Part shown: piece after piece, positions 11,054 through 23,877 of the stretch | Numbering within the stretch: the first letter of the stretch is position 1 | Layout of the letters: each line of letters starts with the position of its first letter | NCBI RefSeq assembly: GCF_033439725.1 | Contig: NW_026944391.1 | Location: forward strand, 186,001-250,000 | Reading direction: 5' to 3' | Source of the DNA: Neurospora tetraspora | Lineage: Eukaryota > Ascomycota > Sordariomycetes > Sordariales > Sordariaceae | Length of the DNA stretch: 64,000 nucleotides | Program-made: the position numbers and the translations under genes | Notes under the pieces: model-generated | Databases searched by the model: none | Seen by the model: the letters and a program-made list of their open reading frames with translations, nothing else | Told to the model about the DNA's origin: nothing

Positions 11054-11437
11054 GTGGTTCCAATGACGGGATGCCGTTGATCGCCAAGCTCCATGATCTG
11101 ACAGCTCAATCGTCTCCTTCTTTCCTCTTCCAGCTCCTACCTTGCCTCCCCCCACCCCCCTTGCCAACGCTGCCCCACCTTTGCCCACCTTGCTGGCCTG
11201 CCAATTACCTAGAGCTACCTACCCACCAGACCGCCTTATGACGGGACCCTCTCTGCCCCTCTCGGGCCTCGGATTGAGCTACCCACGCCGCTCAGGAGAG
11301 ATTGGGTTTAAATTATCTCCTTGTTCTCCTTCGTACAAATTGTAAAGCTTCCTCGCCGTTACTCCCTCTTCATTCTTGTCTTTCATCCAGCCAGCCATCC
11401 TCTAATAACCTTACCCACACAAGCGCCCACCTCAAAC
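11054..11437. promoter_or_regulatory. Promoter and leader of phosphoglucomutase
   Basis: Strong C/T-rich and C-rich tracts (around 11110-11165 and 11340-11430) lead up to the ATG at 11438, the usual shape of a highly expressed filamentous-fungal promoter. The MITE ends about 390 bases upstream of the start codon, so it lies within plausible promoter range. Confidence 0.45.
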
Positions 11438-13489
<2,052 letters not shown>

Positions 13490-13734
13490 GTTTGGCGTTC
13501 ATGTAGGCATAGGGAACCAGCAACGGCTGGGGTAGCTAGTTCTCCGTCGAGGTTATGACGGTGCAGACAAATTAATGTAATTCATCTTCCAACCGATTGA
13601 ATCCATATCGTACGTTTGGTACTTTTCTTCTCCGTCCGCCATTGGTCTGTCTGTGTATCTCTTATGGCGTGTGGTGGTGTGCGTATATGTTCTGGGTGGC
13701 CATGTCGTCCCGGCCCCATCATGAAGATGCTGAC
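13490..13734. terminator. Convergent 3' region between pgm2 and oligoribonuclease
   Basis: Only 245 bp separate the two convergent stop codons, so the two 3'-UTRs must share or overlap this stretch. ATTAATGTAATTCATC near 13571-13586 could serve polyadenylation. No other feature is seen. Confidence 0.4.
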
Positions 13735-14409
13735 CTAGTCCTTCTGAAAGATGGCAGACCGGTAGTACCTAGCCTCTGCAATGCTCTCTAGAATGTCCTC
13801 CTTTGCCGTATGAAGTCCCTTCTTGGCAGGGGCTCCCGAGGCGACATGAGGGCACCAACAACGAGCAGCTTCTTTCAAACTACTTACGTCCAAGATGCGG
13901 TAGTGCAAATGATCGACGACCCTGTCATAGGGCTTCTTGCGGAGAAAGGCGCGGTCGGCATGCACGCTGTTCCCGGCCAAGAGGGCCATGCGCTTATTTG
14001 GGACATACTTCTGAATATAGGCCAGCAGCCCGTCTGCTGCCTGTTCCGGCGTGACAGTAGAGGCCAGGACGGCGGCCGTGAGACCACTATTGCCGTGAAC
14101 CCGGGTACACCACTCGTCCATGGCATCCATGCGCGCCTTCGTCTGGTGAATGACGGTGCCCCAGCCGGTACGGTCTAGGAGGTTGAGTTGCTCGTCGGTA
14201 ATGAGACAGTAGATCTCGATGATGGCATCTTGGTCCGGATCGAGGCCGGTCATCTACTTGAACACTGCATGTGAGCGAGGTGAGACATTGGCGATGAGAA
14301 ATGCGATCAACAAGGGGCTGGCACTAAGCACCTCACAGTCGATCCAGACCAGGGCACCTTGGCTCTGCTGCTGGGCGGCCGCGTGCGCGGCTTGAGGTGT
14401 CGACACCAT
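13735..14409 (-). CDS. rex2: Oligoribonuclease (DEDDh 3'-5' exonuclease)
   Basis: Two exons on the minus strand, 14409-14332 and 14253-13735, encode 198 aa. The enzyme degrades 2-5-nt RNAs to mononucleotides and in fungi is largely mitochondrial. The intron (78 bp, GTGCTT...GTAG) splits the signature LVWIDCE|MTGLD. Catalytic acids are visible: D24 and E26 in WIDCE, D126 in NSVHADRAFL, and H174/D179 in HTAKEDILESI. RILDVSSLKEAARCW and the ending ARYYRSAIF are typical of the family. The same frame stays open upstream to an ATG pair at about 14703, giving an N-terminal extension rich in Ala, Arg and Ser (MMAQAARLVSG...) that could be a mitochondrial presequence. The short start at 14409 is conservative; alternative starts could give dual targeting. 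The donor GTGCTT is a weak consensus, but the splice restores the active site. Confidence 0.93.
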
Positions 14410-14839
14410 ACTTGAATACGTTTTAGAAATAAGCGGCGTGAAGCCGAAGTGGAATCGTTGCAAGGCCTGGAGGGCGTACGTAGGTGACCTCGCCAGCAAC
14501 TGTTGACTTATTAGACCATTGATTTTGGTGGTGTGGCTGGAAAGGTGTCGTCGGGTACAACCGAACAAGGGCCCGGCCCGGTGGGGAGTGATATCCGGCT
14601 CTGTCCAATTAAAGACCCTTATTGCAGCGGCAGTGGCAGTGGACACACGGTCACACCGAACCGGGCACCAGCCGGACACGAGCCGGGCTGCCTGCGCCAT
14701 CATCCGCAAGCGTCGAGCGATGGGAAAATGCAAGTTATGTGTGTGGCTAGTAACAAACAGTAAACCGTCTGTCAGTAGTGATTTGATCAAGTTGTGGTAG
14801 AGTACAGGGGGGCGGGGGGTACCTTATACAAGGTAGTCA

Positions 14840-15416
14840 CGAAAACGGTAGTCAGCGCACCCACTTTTGGTAGTCAGCGTACCGAACTACAAGAAATGCC
14901 CAACTAACGTACACCATCACTTGCACCACTTCAAAGTATCCAAATGCGCGCGCACGCGAATCGAATTGAGAAGACTGGAATGTCCGATTCGAGCGACAAG
15001 GAAAACTCCGACTCGAGCGACAAGGAAAACTCCGATCCCAAAACTAACGAAGAGTAAAGATCGTTGGCGAAAGAGGATATCGATGCTTTGATAGCGACAG
15101 ATGGGCATTTTTTGTCCAACTCCAAATTGCCCCACTTTTCGCTGCCTAGGCACGCCAAGACAAGGGGTCAAAACCACTTTTTCAATACTAACATTTGCGC
15201 GAACACTTTGCACCTGCTTCGTTCAATCGCGCTTTTGAAAAAAAAGGGTAAAAGACCTTAGAGGAAGCTTTAAAGGTGAATGTCAAAAATAAAGCGAAAC
15301 TCTGACGGTTGTTTTGGTTGAGATATCTCAGTTCTGAGTTGGAGATTTGGCCTTATGTTTGGGCGATGTTTGGGTGCACTGACTACCAAAAGTGGGTGCG
15401 CTGACTACCGCTTTCG
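14840..15416. mobile_element. TIR element with 9-bp flanking duplication
   Basis: The ends 14840-14883 and 15373-15416 are near-perfect inverted repeats (CGAAAACGGTAGTCAGCG outside, CCCACTTTTGGTAGTCAG inside, a few mismatches). AGGTAGTCA lies directly outside on both sides (14831-14839 and 15417-15425). A 9-bp duplication suits Mutator-like elements. The motif GGTAGTCA also occurs twice within each arm, so the duplicated flank resembles the element's own end. The interior has a broken reading frame (separate entry). At 577 bp the element is non-autonomous or deleted. The class is inference; the arms and flanks are visible. Confidence 0.75.
14980..15261 (+). pseudogene. Broken ORF inside the TIR element
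   Basis: An ATG at 14980 opens a frame with two tandem copies of the nine-residue unit SDSSDKENS. It stops at a TAA (15055-15057), then continues in the same frame to 15261 with LAKEDIDALIATDGHF and a Lys-rich end. The stop is what a single C-to-T change in a CAA codon would give, consistent with RIP or drift. The acidic Ser/Asp/Glu start resembles N-termini of some fungal transposases, but there is no DDE or zinc-finger motif, so identity is open. Confidence 0.4.
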
Positions 15417-15425
15417 AGGTAGTCA

Positions 15426-16136
15426 GGTTCACTTCCAGCCTTGAGACCTATATATCGGCGAATCGGTAGAGGTCTCGAATTCGCGGCCCACGCGGGCGCA
15501 TATATCTTAAGCAGGCGAACGGCAGGGTAACCCTCCGGTCGGGTGTCTCGCACCCTGGGAGCCCCGCTCGGCTCCTCGAGCCCGGGTGTCCAGCATCCAA
15601 TGTATGTGTTGGACGCCGGCACGCGCGGCACGAAGCAGTAAGCACACGCTCAAACAGGCAAATTTCAGGTTGACAGTACACGATTCCGTAACCAAGTACT
15701 ATACATATACGTAAAAATACGTGCCGCCCTCAGATTCCAGGCATTCTGGAGAACCTCTGGCTGCGTAGCAATTTCAAGTTGGGCGCCATTTGGCTTCCTA
15801 CAACATAGTTAAAGTAACATGTTGAGAGAATGGGCCAGTTCTGCAGGCTACGAGCGGCTTTGGTTCAACACTTGTCCTTTGCAGAACCTCTAGGACTGGT
15901 GTTGTTCATCGGCGTACGTAATCTGGTAGATCACCTCCGCCTGCGCATGTTATCGTCTGGCTGGGTTAGTACTAGAGGTACGCACACGTGTAAGTAGCTG
16001 AGTGAGGAGGTCGGTTGTTGCACCAGTTCACGCCCCCTTCCCTCTCTTCATTCCGATCCTCCCCCGTTCCCACAACCACCCTTGTTTTCCTTCATTGTAA
16101 ACGGCACTCGAAACTCGAAAGCTATCACCGCGACTG
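15426..16136. other. Intergenic, GC-rich possible LTR relic and promoter
   Basis: From about 15430 to 15680 the sequence is GC-rich with CCTCGAGCCCGGGTGTCC and TATATCTTAAG, reminiscent on the minus strand of a small LTR with a TATA box. I find no second copy or target duplication in the window, so this is only a suspicion. The stretch 16020-16136 is C/T-rich and looks like the promoter of the oxidoreductase gene. Confidence 0.3.
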
Positions 16137-17759
16137 ATGAACATGATGGCGCATAACCCGCCTCGTATACTCATTATCGGTGCCGGCTCTCGCGGTCGAG
16201 CTTATGCTCGTGCCATTCAATCCTCAACCGACGGCATCGTCACCGCAGTAGCGGAGCCTAACGAGTATAAGAGAAGGCAGTTCGGCCAAAGCTTTATTTG
16301 GGGATCACACGCTCTTCCGTCCGAAGGCGCCCAGTTCGACGATTGGCGTGCCTTTGTTGCATACGAGAAGGACCGGCGAGCCCGGATTTTGGCCGGCAAG
16401 AAGGATGTCTCTCCCGGCGTCGATGCCGCCTTTGTGTGCGTTCTGGATGAGATGCACAGGGAAGTCGTTCTTGCCCTTACCAAGCTTGGAGGCTTGCACA
16501 TAATGTGCGAGAAACCACTGGCCACGACTCTGCGGGACTGCGTCGACATGTACGAGGCCCTACGCACCAACACGAACGCCAAAGGGGAGCAGATGGTCTT
16601 TTCTATAGGCCATGTCCTTCGATACAGCCCCCATAACATGCTGCTCCGCAAGCTACTCCTCGAAGACCGTGTCATTGGCGATGTGCTGTCCGTTGTGCAT
16701 ACGGAGCCCGTCGGTTGGTGGCATTTCACCCACAGCTACGTCCGTGGTAACTGGCGTCGAGAGAGTACCTCGGCGCCGAGCCTGCTGACTAAAAGCTGTC
16801 ACGATATCGACGTTTTGTTGTGGCTTCTCTGCTCGCCCGCCTCTTACATTGCGCAGGATGGCCAAACCCCCCATTTACCATCCACCATCAGCAGTACGGG
16901 CTCGCTGCAGTACTTTAAAAGGAGTCGAAAGCCGGCGGCCGCAGGAACGGCCACCAACTGTCTATCCTGCCCTATCGAGTCGTCGTGCAAATATTCGGCG
17001 AAGCGCATATACGTTACTCAGGACAAGTTTGGTTTGGACTCGCACAATACCGACTGGCCTGTCAACGTCGTTGTTCCCGATATCGAAAGTTACCCGGACA
17101 AGAATGTGGCAAGGGAGACACTGCTTCGCGAACTGGCCAAGGATTACGACACCAGCACCCCCGCCTTGGAAATCGAACAGAGCAACTGGTTTGGCCGGTG
17201 TGTTTACGAGAGTGACAACGATGTGTGCGATGAACAGATTGTCACCATCACTTGGGATGATGACCCCGTTCCAAGTCCTCCGAATTTCTCCCACGAGTCA
17301 GGTTCAAAAGATGTGTTGCTTTCGGACCCCGCGCGTGGCCGTGGCTCGAAGACGGCAACTTTCCATATGGTTGCTCAGACGAACAAGATCTGTCAGAGAT
17401 ATACGAATCTGTACGGCGTCGACGGGGAGATATTTGCCGACTCGTCTACCATTACGATCCATGACTTTCGCACCGGGGAAACAACCACCCACCACCCTCG
17501 GAATGAGGACCGCGGTCACGGAGGTGGGGACCTGGGACTGACGCGCCAGTTCGTTCTAGCTGTTGACAAAGTCAAGAACCATGGCTGGACTACCGACAGA
17601 GCACAAATGGAACTAGTCGGTTGTACTCTAGAAGAAGTGATGCGCAGCCATGCTATGGTCTTCTGTGCCGAAGAGGCAAGGAAGAACAAAAAGGTGGTCG
17701 ATTGGGGCGAGTGGTGGGCAGAGCATGTGGAAGGTAAGTTAAAGCGTGATACAAGCTAG
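16137..17759 (+). CDS. Gfo/Idh/MocA-family NAD(P)-dependent oxidoreductase
   Basis: A single 540-codon exon. The N-terminal Rossmann fold begins ILIIGAGSRGRAYA (dinucleotide loop G15-x-G17-x-x-G20). The family EKP motif is CEKPLATT (E125-K126-P127), and the C-terminal domain carries the SCHDIDVLLWL segment, where SHD/CHD residues line the active site. A Cys cluster CLSCPIESSCKYSAKRIY sits in the long insertion before the C-terminal part. Family members oxidise or reduce sugars, inositols and related polyols; the substrate cannot be told from sequence. No signal peptide or transmembrane segment is evident, so it is probably cytosolic. The ATG at 16137 is followed by two more Met within four residues, so exact start is uncertain. 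A GTAAGT at 17734 near the end could be a 3' intron donor, in which case the last ten or so residues differ. Confidence 0.9.
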   Translation: MNMMAHNPPRILIIGAGSRGRAYARAIQSSTDGIVTAVAEPNEYKRRQFGQSFIWGSHALPSEGAQFDDWRAFVAYEKDRRARILAGKKDVSPGVDAAFVCVLDEMHREVVLALTKLGGLHIMCEKPLATTLRDCVDMYEALRTNTNAKGEQMVFSIGHVLRYSPHNMLLRKLLLEDRVIGDVLSVVHTEPVGWWHFTHSYVRGNWRRESTSAPSLLTKSCHDIDVLLWLLCSPASYIAQDGQTPHLPSTISSTGSLQYFKRSRKPAAAGTATNCLSCPIESSCKYSAKRIYVTQDKFGLDSHNTDWPVNVVVPDIESYPDKNVARETLLRELAKDYDTSTPALEIEQSNWFGRCVYESDNDVCDEQIVTITWDDDPVPSPPNFSHESGSKDVLLSDPARGRGSKTATFHMVAQTNKICQRYTNLYGVDGEIFADSSTITIHDFRTGETTTHHPRNEDRGHGGGDLGLTRQFVLAVDKVKNHGWTTDRAQMELVGCTLEEVMRSHAMVFCAEEARKNKKVVDWGEWWAEHVEGKLKRDTS

Positions 17760-19836
17760 GTCTTGTTTGATTGGCGCGATGGTGTACTGCTAGCTAGGGG
17801 CGCTCTTGCTTTCAGCCGCGGCTACTTATGTGTTTGTTCGTGGGTTTGGTAACGAAGGGATAGTGTTCTTTGTGACGATCAAGTGTGTGTAAACGTGTCC
17901 GTCCTGTGGGAGTACAGGAGACCAGAAGAGAACCATTCATATTTAACCAGTAAAAGATGAGTTACAGGTTGAAAGCTGACTTCTATCATATCCTACAATA
18001 TTATATCAGTGTCCCAGCGGGTAGCCTTCCCTAACTTGATTGCGGCGAAATCTGGATGAGCCAGTCTTTTTCCCACTGCCTTGGACTTGCCTTTCCGACC
18101 AGTCCAGCCCACCCTCCCTCTTTTAGCAAACGGTTCACCGCCCTGGACGTCGTATATCATGGCGTGGGCTTGTACTAACTTCAGCCGACTCTTGTACTTG
18201 TTGAGTTCCCAACTGGCATGTCTTGAATGTTGGAAGCCAGAACGTGAATTGGGGGAAGTAGGCCGAATAACGACAGGCTATCTAAGAGCATGGCGTGGTG
18301 GCGGCTAGGAAATCATGGAACGCACGGCTTCAAAGGTGACTGAAGGTAACTTGGGCTTTCGGTCAAGATGCTCGGTATGGCACCTGGCATAACTCTTTAT
18401 AGCAGGCGTCAAGATGACCTGTGCCGGGATGCTTAGCTCTACGGGGGCCGTATAGTAGATGATACCTGGCAACGGTGTATCCTTCACTAAACCGTCACCC
18501 GTCCTGTTAATCGGCCACTTGGTCGCTTAAAGGCGGTCCTGTCTTGGAGATGCAGTCGGAGACTACAAACTGCGATTAGCCTGACGACGATCCTCCACGA
18601 TACTGTCGCAAACAATTATGTCGAGGGTCCTTGATCTCGACTCCTCTCCGGCAGTCTCAGGCATCAATACTCTTTGCTCCCGCTCGTCCTCCTTCACCCC
18701 ATGCGCTCACTACTGTGTACGCCCACAGATCCTAGATGGGCAAAAAGAGTAAACGGTATATTCCGGAATATTTTTTGCCCAGCCTTGAAGAACATGCTCT
18801 GGGAGATCTACACCAAGCCTGGTCCTGGAGCACTTGCCGAGAACCTTGTGAGGCTGTACGGATACTACGGCGGCGGGCCAAATACGTTACGAACGATCAT
18901 GGCAGGCATGGTATCAGCCGAGGCGTGCCTGTAATAATGTGTTAGCTGCGCACCGGTTACCTTGCATGGACTCGAGACTCACAGGCAGCTTCTTGTTCAA
19001 CTCGGCTTGCGGTTTGGTTTCATTGCCATGGCGCTCACCATCCGAGTACGTTAGTTGAACGGAGGAAAAGTGCAAGATGTCTTGGTATCTATATCCCGAT
19101 ATGCACCAATCTTCATAGCTGCATATTAATTCCTTGGCGTGTGTTTTATTCGTTATTTGCATACTTTCATCAAGCGCTCTCTGAGTCTCTGTGCGATGAC
19201 GTCGGCGACGTTGTTACTTGCACGCGCCTAGTAATTACGTGAAATGGATCAAATGTGACATCCAGGCTTCCGTAGCATGCCACCATACCAACCTAGTCTA
19301 CGGCCTACGTCGTAGGTGTCTGCGGTTCCGGGAGTTCCTGCCCCTGCCCCTGTGGTCCCCGTTCGTCCACACACGACATCCCATGATGCCTGTCGTCCGG
19401 ATTGTATGAATGGAGGGAAGTTGCCTGTGACAAGGACCCAGTCCTCCTCCACCAAGACTCGCATGTCTTCCACCTTTGTTCCCAAATCTATCTTTCCTCC
19501 ACTCTGAATTCCGGGACAGCCTTTTTTCCCCCTTCCTCTCCCGCCTGCATCGAATTTCTGGCGCCTCAGGTCGCGACTACAAGTGCACACGCAGCCGCAT
19601 CGTTGGCTTGAAACCCGAAAGCCCCCACATCCACTCGCGGCACCCACCTGCTCACCCACTCATATACTCAACTCCCCGACTCTCCGGCACCCGTCCGCCC
19701 GCCCTTCGACACATAAAGTTCCTTGGCTTCGACTTCCATCGCCAATCCCCCTTTTCCTTCATACCATACATACACTGCTGCAGCCAGCCGCATCATCGTT
19801 CTCTTCTACACATCCCACACCAATCGACCAGACGTC
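17760..19836. other. Intergenic region with promoter of the OSBP gene
   Basis: About 2 kb with several short frames (18081-18308, 18674-18945) that show no recognisable domain or splice pattern. I do not support a gene. The last 400 bases (19430-19836) are strongly C/T-rich with CACCC and CATACA leader-like sequence before the ATG at 19837. Confidence 0.4.
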
Positions 19837-21227
19837 ATGGATTCTGCGCAGCAAAACAGTAACGCAGCAGCAGGAGGAGGCAGCAGCTGGGGTGCCTTCC
19901 TTAAGGTCTGTCCTCCCCGTCGCAAACACACTGCGCATCAAATGATGGGTCGCTGACTCTTCCGGTCTTGACAGTCCATCGCTTCCTTCAACGGCGATCT
20001 CGCAAGCCTCACGGCACCCCCCTTCATTCTTTCTGGTACCAGTTTGACCGAGTTCAGCTCGTACTGGTGTGAGCACCCCCCCGTCTTCGCTGCCCCTGCC
20101 AAAGAATCAGATCCGGCCAAGAGAGCGCTCCTGGTTCTCAAGTGGTTCTTGACCACGTTGAAGCAACAGTATGCCAGCCGAAGCGAGCAGTATGGCAACG
20201 AAAAGAAGCCTCTTAACCCCTTTTTGGGTGAGCTTTTCCTCGGCAAGTGGGAGGACGAGGCCGGCGTCACCGAGCTCATCAGCGAGCAAGTAAGGTGCGT
20301 ACATCATCAGCGCCATCAGCCTTTTGTGTCGACCAGTGCTAATCACTCTGCACGTGTAGCCATCATCCGCCTGCAACAGCCTACAACATTACCAACCTTC
20401 CGACCGGCGTCCGACTTGAGGGTTACAACGCCCAAAAGGCCTCATTTTCCAAGACAATCAACATCAAGCAGATTGGCCACGCTGTTTTGACGGTCCCGTC
20501 ATCGACGTCGGACCAGCCCGACACTTTCCTCATTACCCTCCCATCTCTCCATATCGAGGGCTTGATCTTCGGCTCTCCTTTTATCGAGCTGGACGGTGCT
20601 TCTTACATCACTTCTTCTACTGGATATACCGCCAAGATCGATTACAGCGGCAAAGGTTGGCTGTCCGGCAAGAAGAACTCGTTTGTCGCTTCGCTGTACC
20701 CGACGGGTAAGGAGAAGGAGGTGCTTTACAATGTTTCGGGCCAGTGGACAAAGTCTTTCGAAATCCATTCCGGTGCGGCCAAGCACAACAGTAAGAGCAC
20801 CCTCGTCGACTCCTGGGATCCTGAGAAACAGCAGCATACTCCTCTCACCGTTGCCCCGATCGAAAAACAACACCCTCTGGAATCCAGACGAGCCTGGTCA
20901 AAGGTCGCCAACGCTATTCTCAAAGGGGACCTTGAAGCTGTGGGACAAGAGAAGAGCAGAATCGAAGTTGCGCAACGTGAGGCGCGCGCCAGGGAAAAGG
21001 TCGAGGGGCGTATGTGGCAACGACGATATTTCAGCGTCTACACAGATGCGCCTGATCGCGTATTGACCCAGCTTGGCCCTGCTATTGGACTAGCTGAGCA
21101 TGGTGATGCGGATAAAACTGGTGGACTGTGGCGGTTTGACGCGACCAAGGCAGAGAAGGAACGTGGGCAACCGCAGCTTAGCGACGAGGAAGCCTCTAAG
21201 ATCGCCAAGGAGCTCTTAGGGCAGTGA
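19837..21227 (+). CDS. kes1: Oxysterol-binding protein homologue, Kes1/Osh4 type
   Basis: Three exons, 19837-19905, 19975-20294 and 20360-21227, encode 418 aa, close to the roughly 430 aa of short ORD-only Osh4/Kes1. There is no PH, ankyrin or FFAT region, so the protein is a stand-alone lipid-binding domain that exchanges sterol for PI4P between membranes and tempers Golgi PI4P signalling. The second intron falls inside the signature and its splicing rebuilds EQVSHHPP (about 127-134), whose histidines bind PI4P phosphate. Other family landmarks are [32 protein letters not shown] and [15 protein letters not shown]. The C-terminal region [14 protein letters not shown] and KIAKELLGQ fits. The first donor, GTCTGT, is an atypical consensus, but the frame and the start context make it the best model. 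The gene converges with the deubiquitinase. Confidence 0.94.
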
Positions 21228-21870
21228 GGTTGTGTGACAAATGCGATCCTGGTGATATTGGGAGCCGAGAACTTTCCGACCCTCTGGGGAAAGAAGTCAT
21301 TGGTTTGAGAATATAATACATAGGGCCATTGGCATTGACATTTTGGTTACGTTTGCAGCAATTGTCGGTAGCTTTTCCGCCACCTGTTTTTTTTTTTCTA
21401 TTTTGATCACTGGCAGCCGCGAAAAGACTATCCCAGCCTCGAAGATTACAACCAAGATATGAACAAGTGAGCATGGAGTCATGCATGGAGAGTTAATGCT
21501 CGTAATAGGCGATGATGTATGTGGTTTACGCCGAGTAAGTTAAGGAGTGCGTGCGTACGCCTCGACGAGTACAAGTTCGCAACTAATGCTGGAGCTCCGC
21601 GCTCTATCAATACACCTTATGCTTCCCAATTTGATGAGGCCGTGATCCTAATCAAATGTCGCTCTGTTGTTTGCTTACCGCTCACTAATGCAATTGGTAT
21701 CCCGCATCGTTTAGGTTTGTGCTCTGGGCACAAGTGACACATGTGCGTCGTTCATTGTTCTGTACATTTGATCCACCTTGTGAGATCTGATGCCATCCGA
21801 TATATTCTAGCCAAGAGCCACGCCGAGATCCAGCGTTAGTTTCCACCGATGCAGTTGAAGTTCATGGATT
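21228..21870. other. Convergent 3' intergenic region
   Basis: 643 bp between the stop codons of the OSBP gene (+) and the deubiquitinase (-). It must hold both 3'-UTRs. A T-rich run lies at 21387-21397. No additional gene is seen. Confidence 0.4.
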
Positions 21871-23739
21871 CTATCGTTCAAGTTCATAAAACAGCAAGTA
21901 AACCTCTCGCTGCATGCCCAGTACGTCGCGGGTACTTGCTTCTTTGACTTTGTCGTCACTGATACGCCACCATCGGCTGCTTGATTTCTGCCGTTTGGAT
22001 TTCATAGTTGTGTTTGGTATTTTATCGTTAGGTTTCGACCCGGTTGTGTCGGGGCTGCCAGCGCGAGAGGACGGTTTTGAGGCAATTCTGATCAAGGTTG
22101 AGCGCGCCGATGCGGCCGCAGATCGTAGGCTGTTCGTATCGGCATCTCTTTCCCGAGACGTAGATGTCGATCTAGCCTCGTTGGTAGGCGTGATACCGCC
22201 GTCTACTCCTGGTGTAGGAGCCTGTCCGGATCCGGGCTGAGTGGCTTGTGCCTGATTGATGTTTGAAGGGGAACTGGTGTTTATGTATGCTCCAGAGGGC
22301 TGAAAGGTACTGGGATTAGAGAAGGGTGGATATATATTTTGTCGTCTAAAGGACTCATAGTGCCCGCTATGGTGATTGCCCTTGTGCGTCACAACGCCGA
22401 GAAGCTTGTATTTTCTCTGCTGCAGAAGGCCACCAAGAGGCAGCAGTTCCGGAAATGCGATCTTCGCAAGATTTTTCTGAGAGAAATTGCTCATGTCGTA
22501 GATCGACCGCGACAGATGGATGGCCAGGATCCTGGGAAATCCTGTCATACGGATGTGCCGAGCTATCTTCCGCTTGGGAGCATAGCGAGGATCCGGCAAC
22601 TCGACACCCTCTGGTGCCTTCTCAGGATCCGTCTCGATAGCTAGCTCGAGACTGGCTAGAGCCGTGCGAGCTTTCTCCCTCGAAGACTCCGACGTTGATC
22701 GCTGGATATCTGCTTCGAGAACGGCCTTGGCATGCAACAACCGGCACTTTTCACACTTGAAATCCTCGATATACTCGGTTTTGAACATGCCGTCGAAGCA
22801 TGCGTTCAAAGTTGTTGCTGGAACATGTGGTACGTTTAGTGTTAGGGTGCAGAAGGTTGATTGAGTGGGCCTGGGTCTGAAACCACAAGTCAGGCATTCA
22901 ATCTGGGACTCAAAGCTCCCTTCAAACGGGAACCCTTCTTCTGCTCTCTCTTCGTCGGCGCCGTCGGGGACCGCGCTCGCGGCCGTTTTCGCCGGTTGAT
23001 CAGTGCAGTTGGCCTGCTCACTGGCCACACTGTCTGATGTCTTGCTATCGAAGGATACCTTCGCAGGTGGTTGCTTGGCTGCACGCGTAGCATAGCTTCG
23101 CGCTCTTTGGCCGGCATGGTACTCGTCGCAAAGCCTCTCGGCCACGACCTGAAGGAACTCCTGTGCGTCCTGTTGCTGTCTGCTGATCCGCTGACCAAAG
23201 GCAATCTCCAGTGTCTTGACGAAGGGCGCGGCCGAAATCGTCTTTTTGTAGATCGGTCTCTCGTTCAGGGCGTCAAGGATATCCTTCAAGCCCTTGGTGA
23301 CGATACCCATCTGGAGTCCTTCGGCTTTCCACTCGGGCACACCCCCACGGACTCGCCATTTGCTTGTCTCGTCGCCATCGCCACCACTGTCCCAAACATC
23401 GCTCGGGATGGTCTGCGCATACACCCAGCCACCGTCCAGGCTTCGACGATGCGTCTCCCGGATAAGGTATAAACGGAGGTCCCCAAGGCCAGCGAGAGCC
23501 TGGAGAACTGAGTTGATGAAGCAATCGTTTGCCGGATTGACTAGGCCCACGGCACCATTCTTCTTGGTCGAGAACACGCTGGTTGAGTTAGCCGATGGAT
23601 CGTTATCGAGAAAATAGGTGGGACCGAAAACGTAAATCAGCGTGATGGCGGCGAGAGAGGCACCAGCTGCGTAGGCGGCTACTGTAAGTGTCTTATCAGG
23701 CATCCTTTTGTGCGAGAACGTGGTCCTGCCTTGCGGCAA
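21871..23739 (-). CDS. ubp16: Membrane-anchored ubiquitin-specific protease (UBP16/USP30-like)
   Basis: A single 622-codon exon on the minus strand. Residues about 18-38 (LTVAAYAAGASLAAITLIYVF) form one hydrophobic N-terminal anchor. The Cys box follows at once: GAVGLVNPANDCFINSVLQAL, with Cys73 as the catalytic thiol. Usual GNTC is ANDC here, so the position before the Asp-Cys pair departs from consensus. Two CxxC pairs (ECLTCGF and FKCEKCR) mark the zinc-binding fingers. The His box GNHHSGHYESF and the closing WWRISDDKVKEAS supply the remaining catalytic residues. A Ser/Asn-rich low-complexity insert of roughly 100 aa separates them. This layout, an N-terminal anchor plus USP core, is that of yeast Ubp16 and animal USP30, tail-out on the mitochondrial outer membrane, where they remove ubiquitin. 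A second Met at residue 13 is an alternative start. Confidence 0.9.
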   Translation of the reverse strand: MPQGRTTFSHKRMPDKTLTVAAYAAGASLAAITLIYVFGPTYFLDNDPSANSTSVFSTKKNGAVGLVNPANDCFINSVLQALAGLGDLRLYLIRETHRRSLDGGWVYAQTIPSDVWDSGGDGDETSKWRVRGGVPEWKAEGLQMGIVTKGLKDILDALNERPIYKKTISAAPFVKTLEIAFGQRISRQQQDAQEFLQVVAERLCDEYHAGQRARSYATRAAKQPPAKVSFDSKTSDSVASEQANCTDQPAKTAASAVPDGADEERAEEGFPFEGSFESQIECLTCGFRPRPTQSTFCTLTLNVPHVPATTLNACFDGMFKTEYIEDFKCEKCRLLHAKAVLEADIQRSTSESSREKARTALASLELAIETDPEKAPEGVELPDPRYAPKRKIARHIRMTGFPRILAIHLSRSIYDMSNFSQKNLAKIAFPELLPLGGLLQQRKYKLLGVVTHKGNHHSGHYESFRRQNIYPPFSNPSTFQPSGAYINTSSPSNINQAQATQPGSGQAPTPGVDGGITPTNEARSTSTSRERDADTNSLRSAAASARSTLIRIASKPSSRAGSPDTTGSKPNDKIPNTTMKSKRQKSSSRWWRISDDKVKEASTRDVLGMQREVYLLFYELER

Positions 23740-23877
23740 GCGGTGGTAGGCTTAAGGCGCTTTGCAAGTGTAGATTCGGTTGTTGTCCTGCGTCAGACGG
23801 TCAAGAGGTTTCGGGAAACCGGGGGACAAATCTGGAACCAATAGCAACATCAGGAGCCAGGTCCGATCGCAGTAGCG

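Noticed and set aside
16217-17541. Open frames in other frames or strand within the oxidoreductase
   Set aside because: They overlap a gene with clear Rossmann and EKP motifs and carry no motif of their own.
18674-18945. Two overlapping frames suggesting a small gene
   Set aside because: No domain, no splice continuity, low-information composition; cannot be distinguished from chance.
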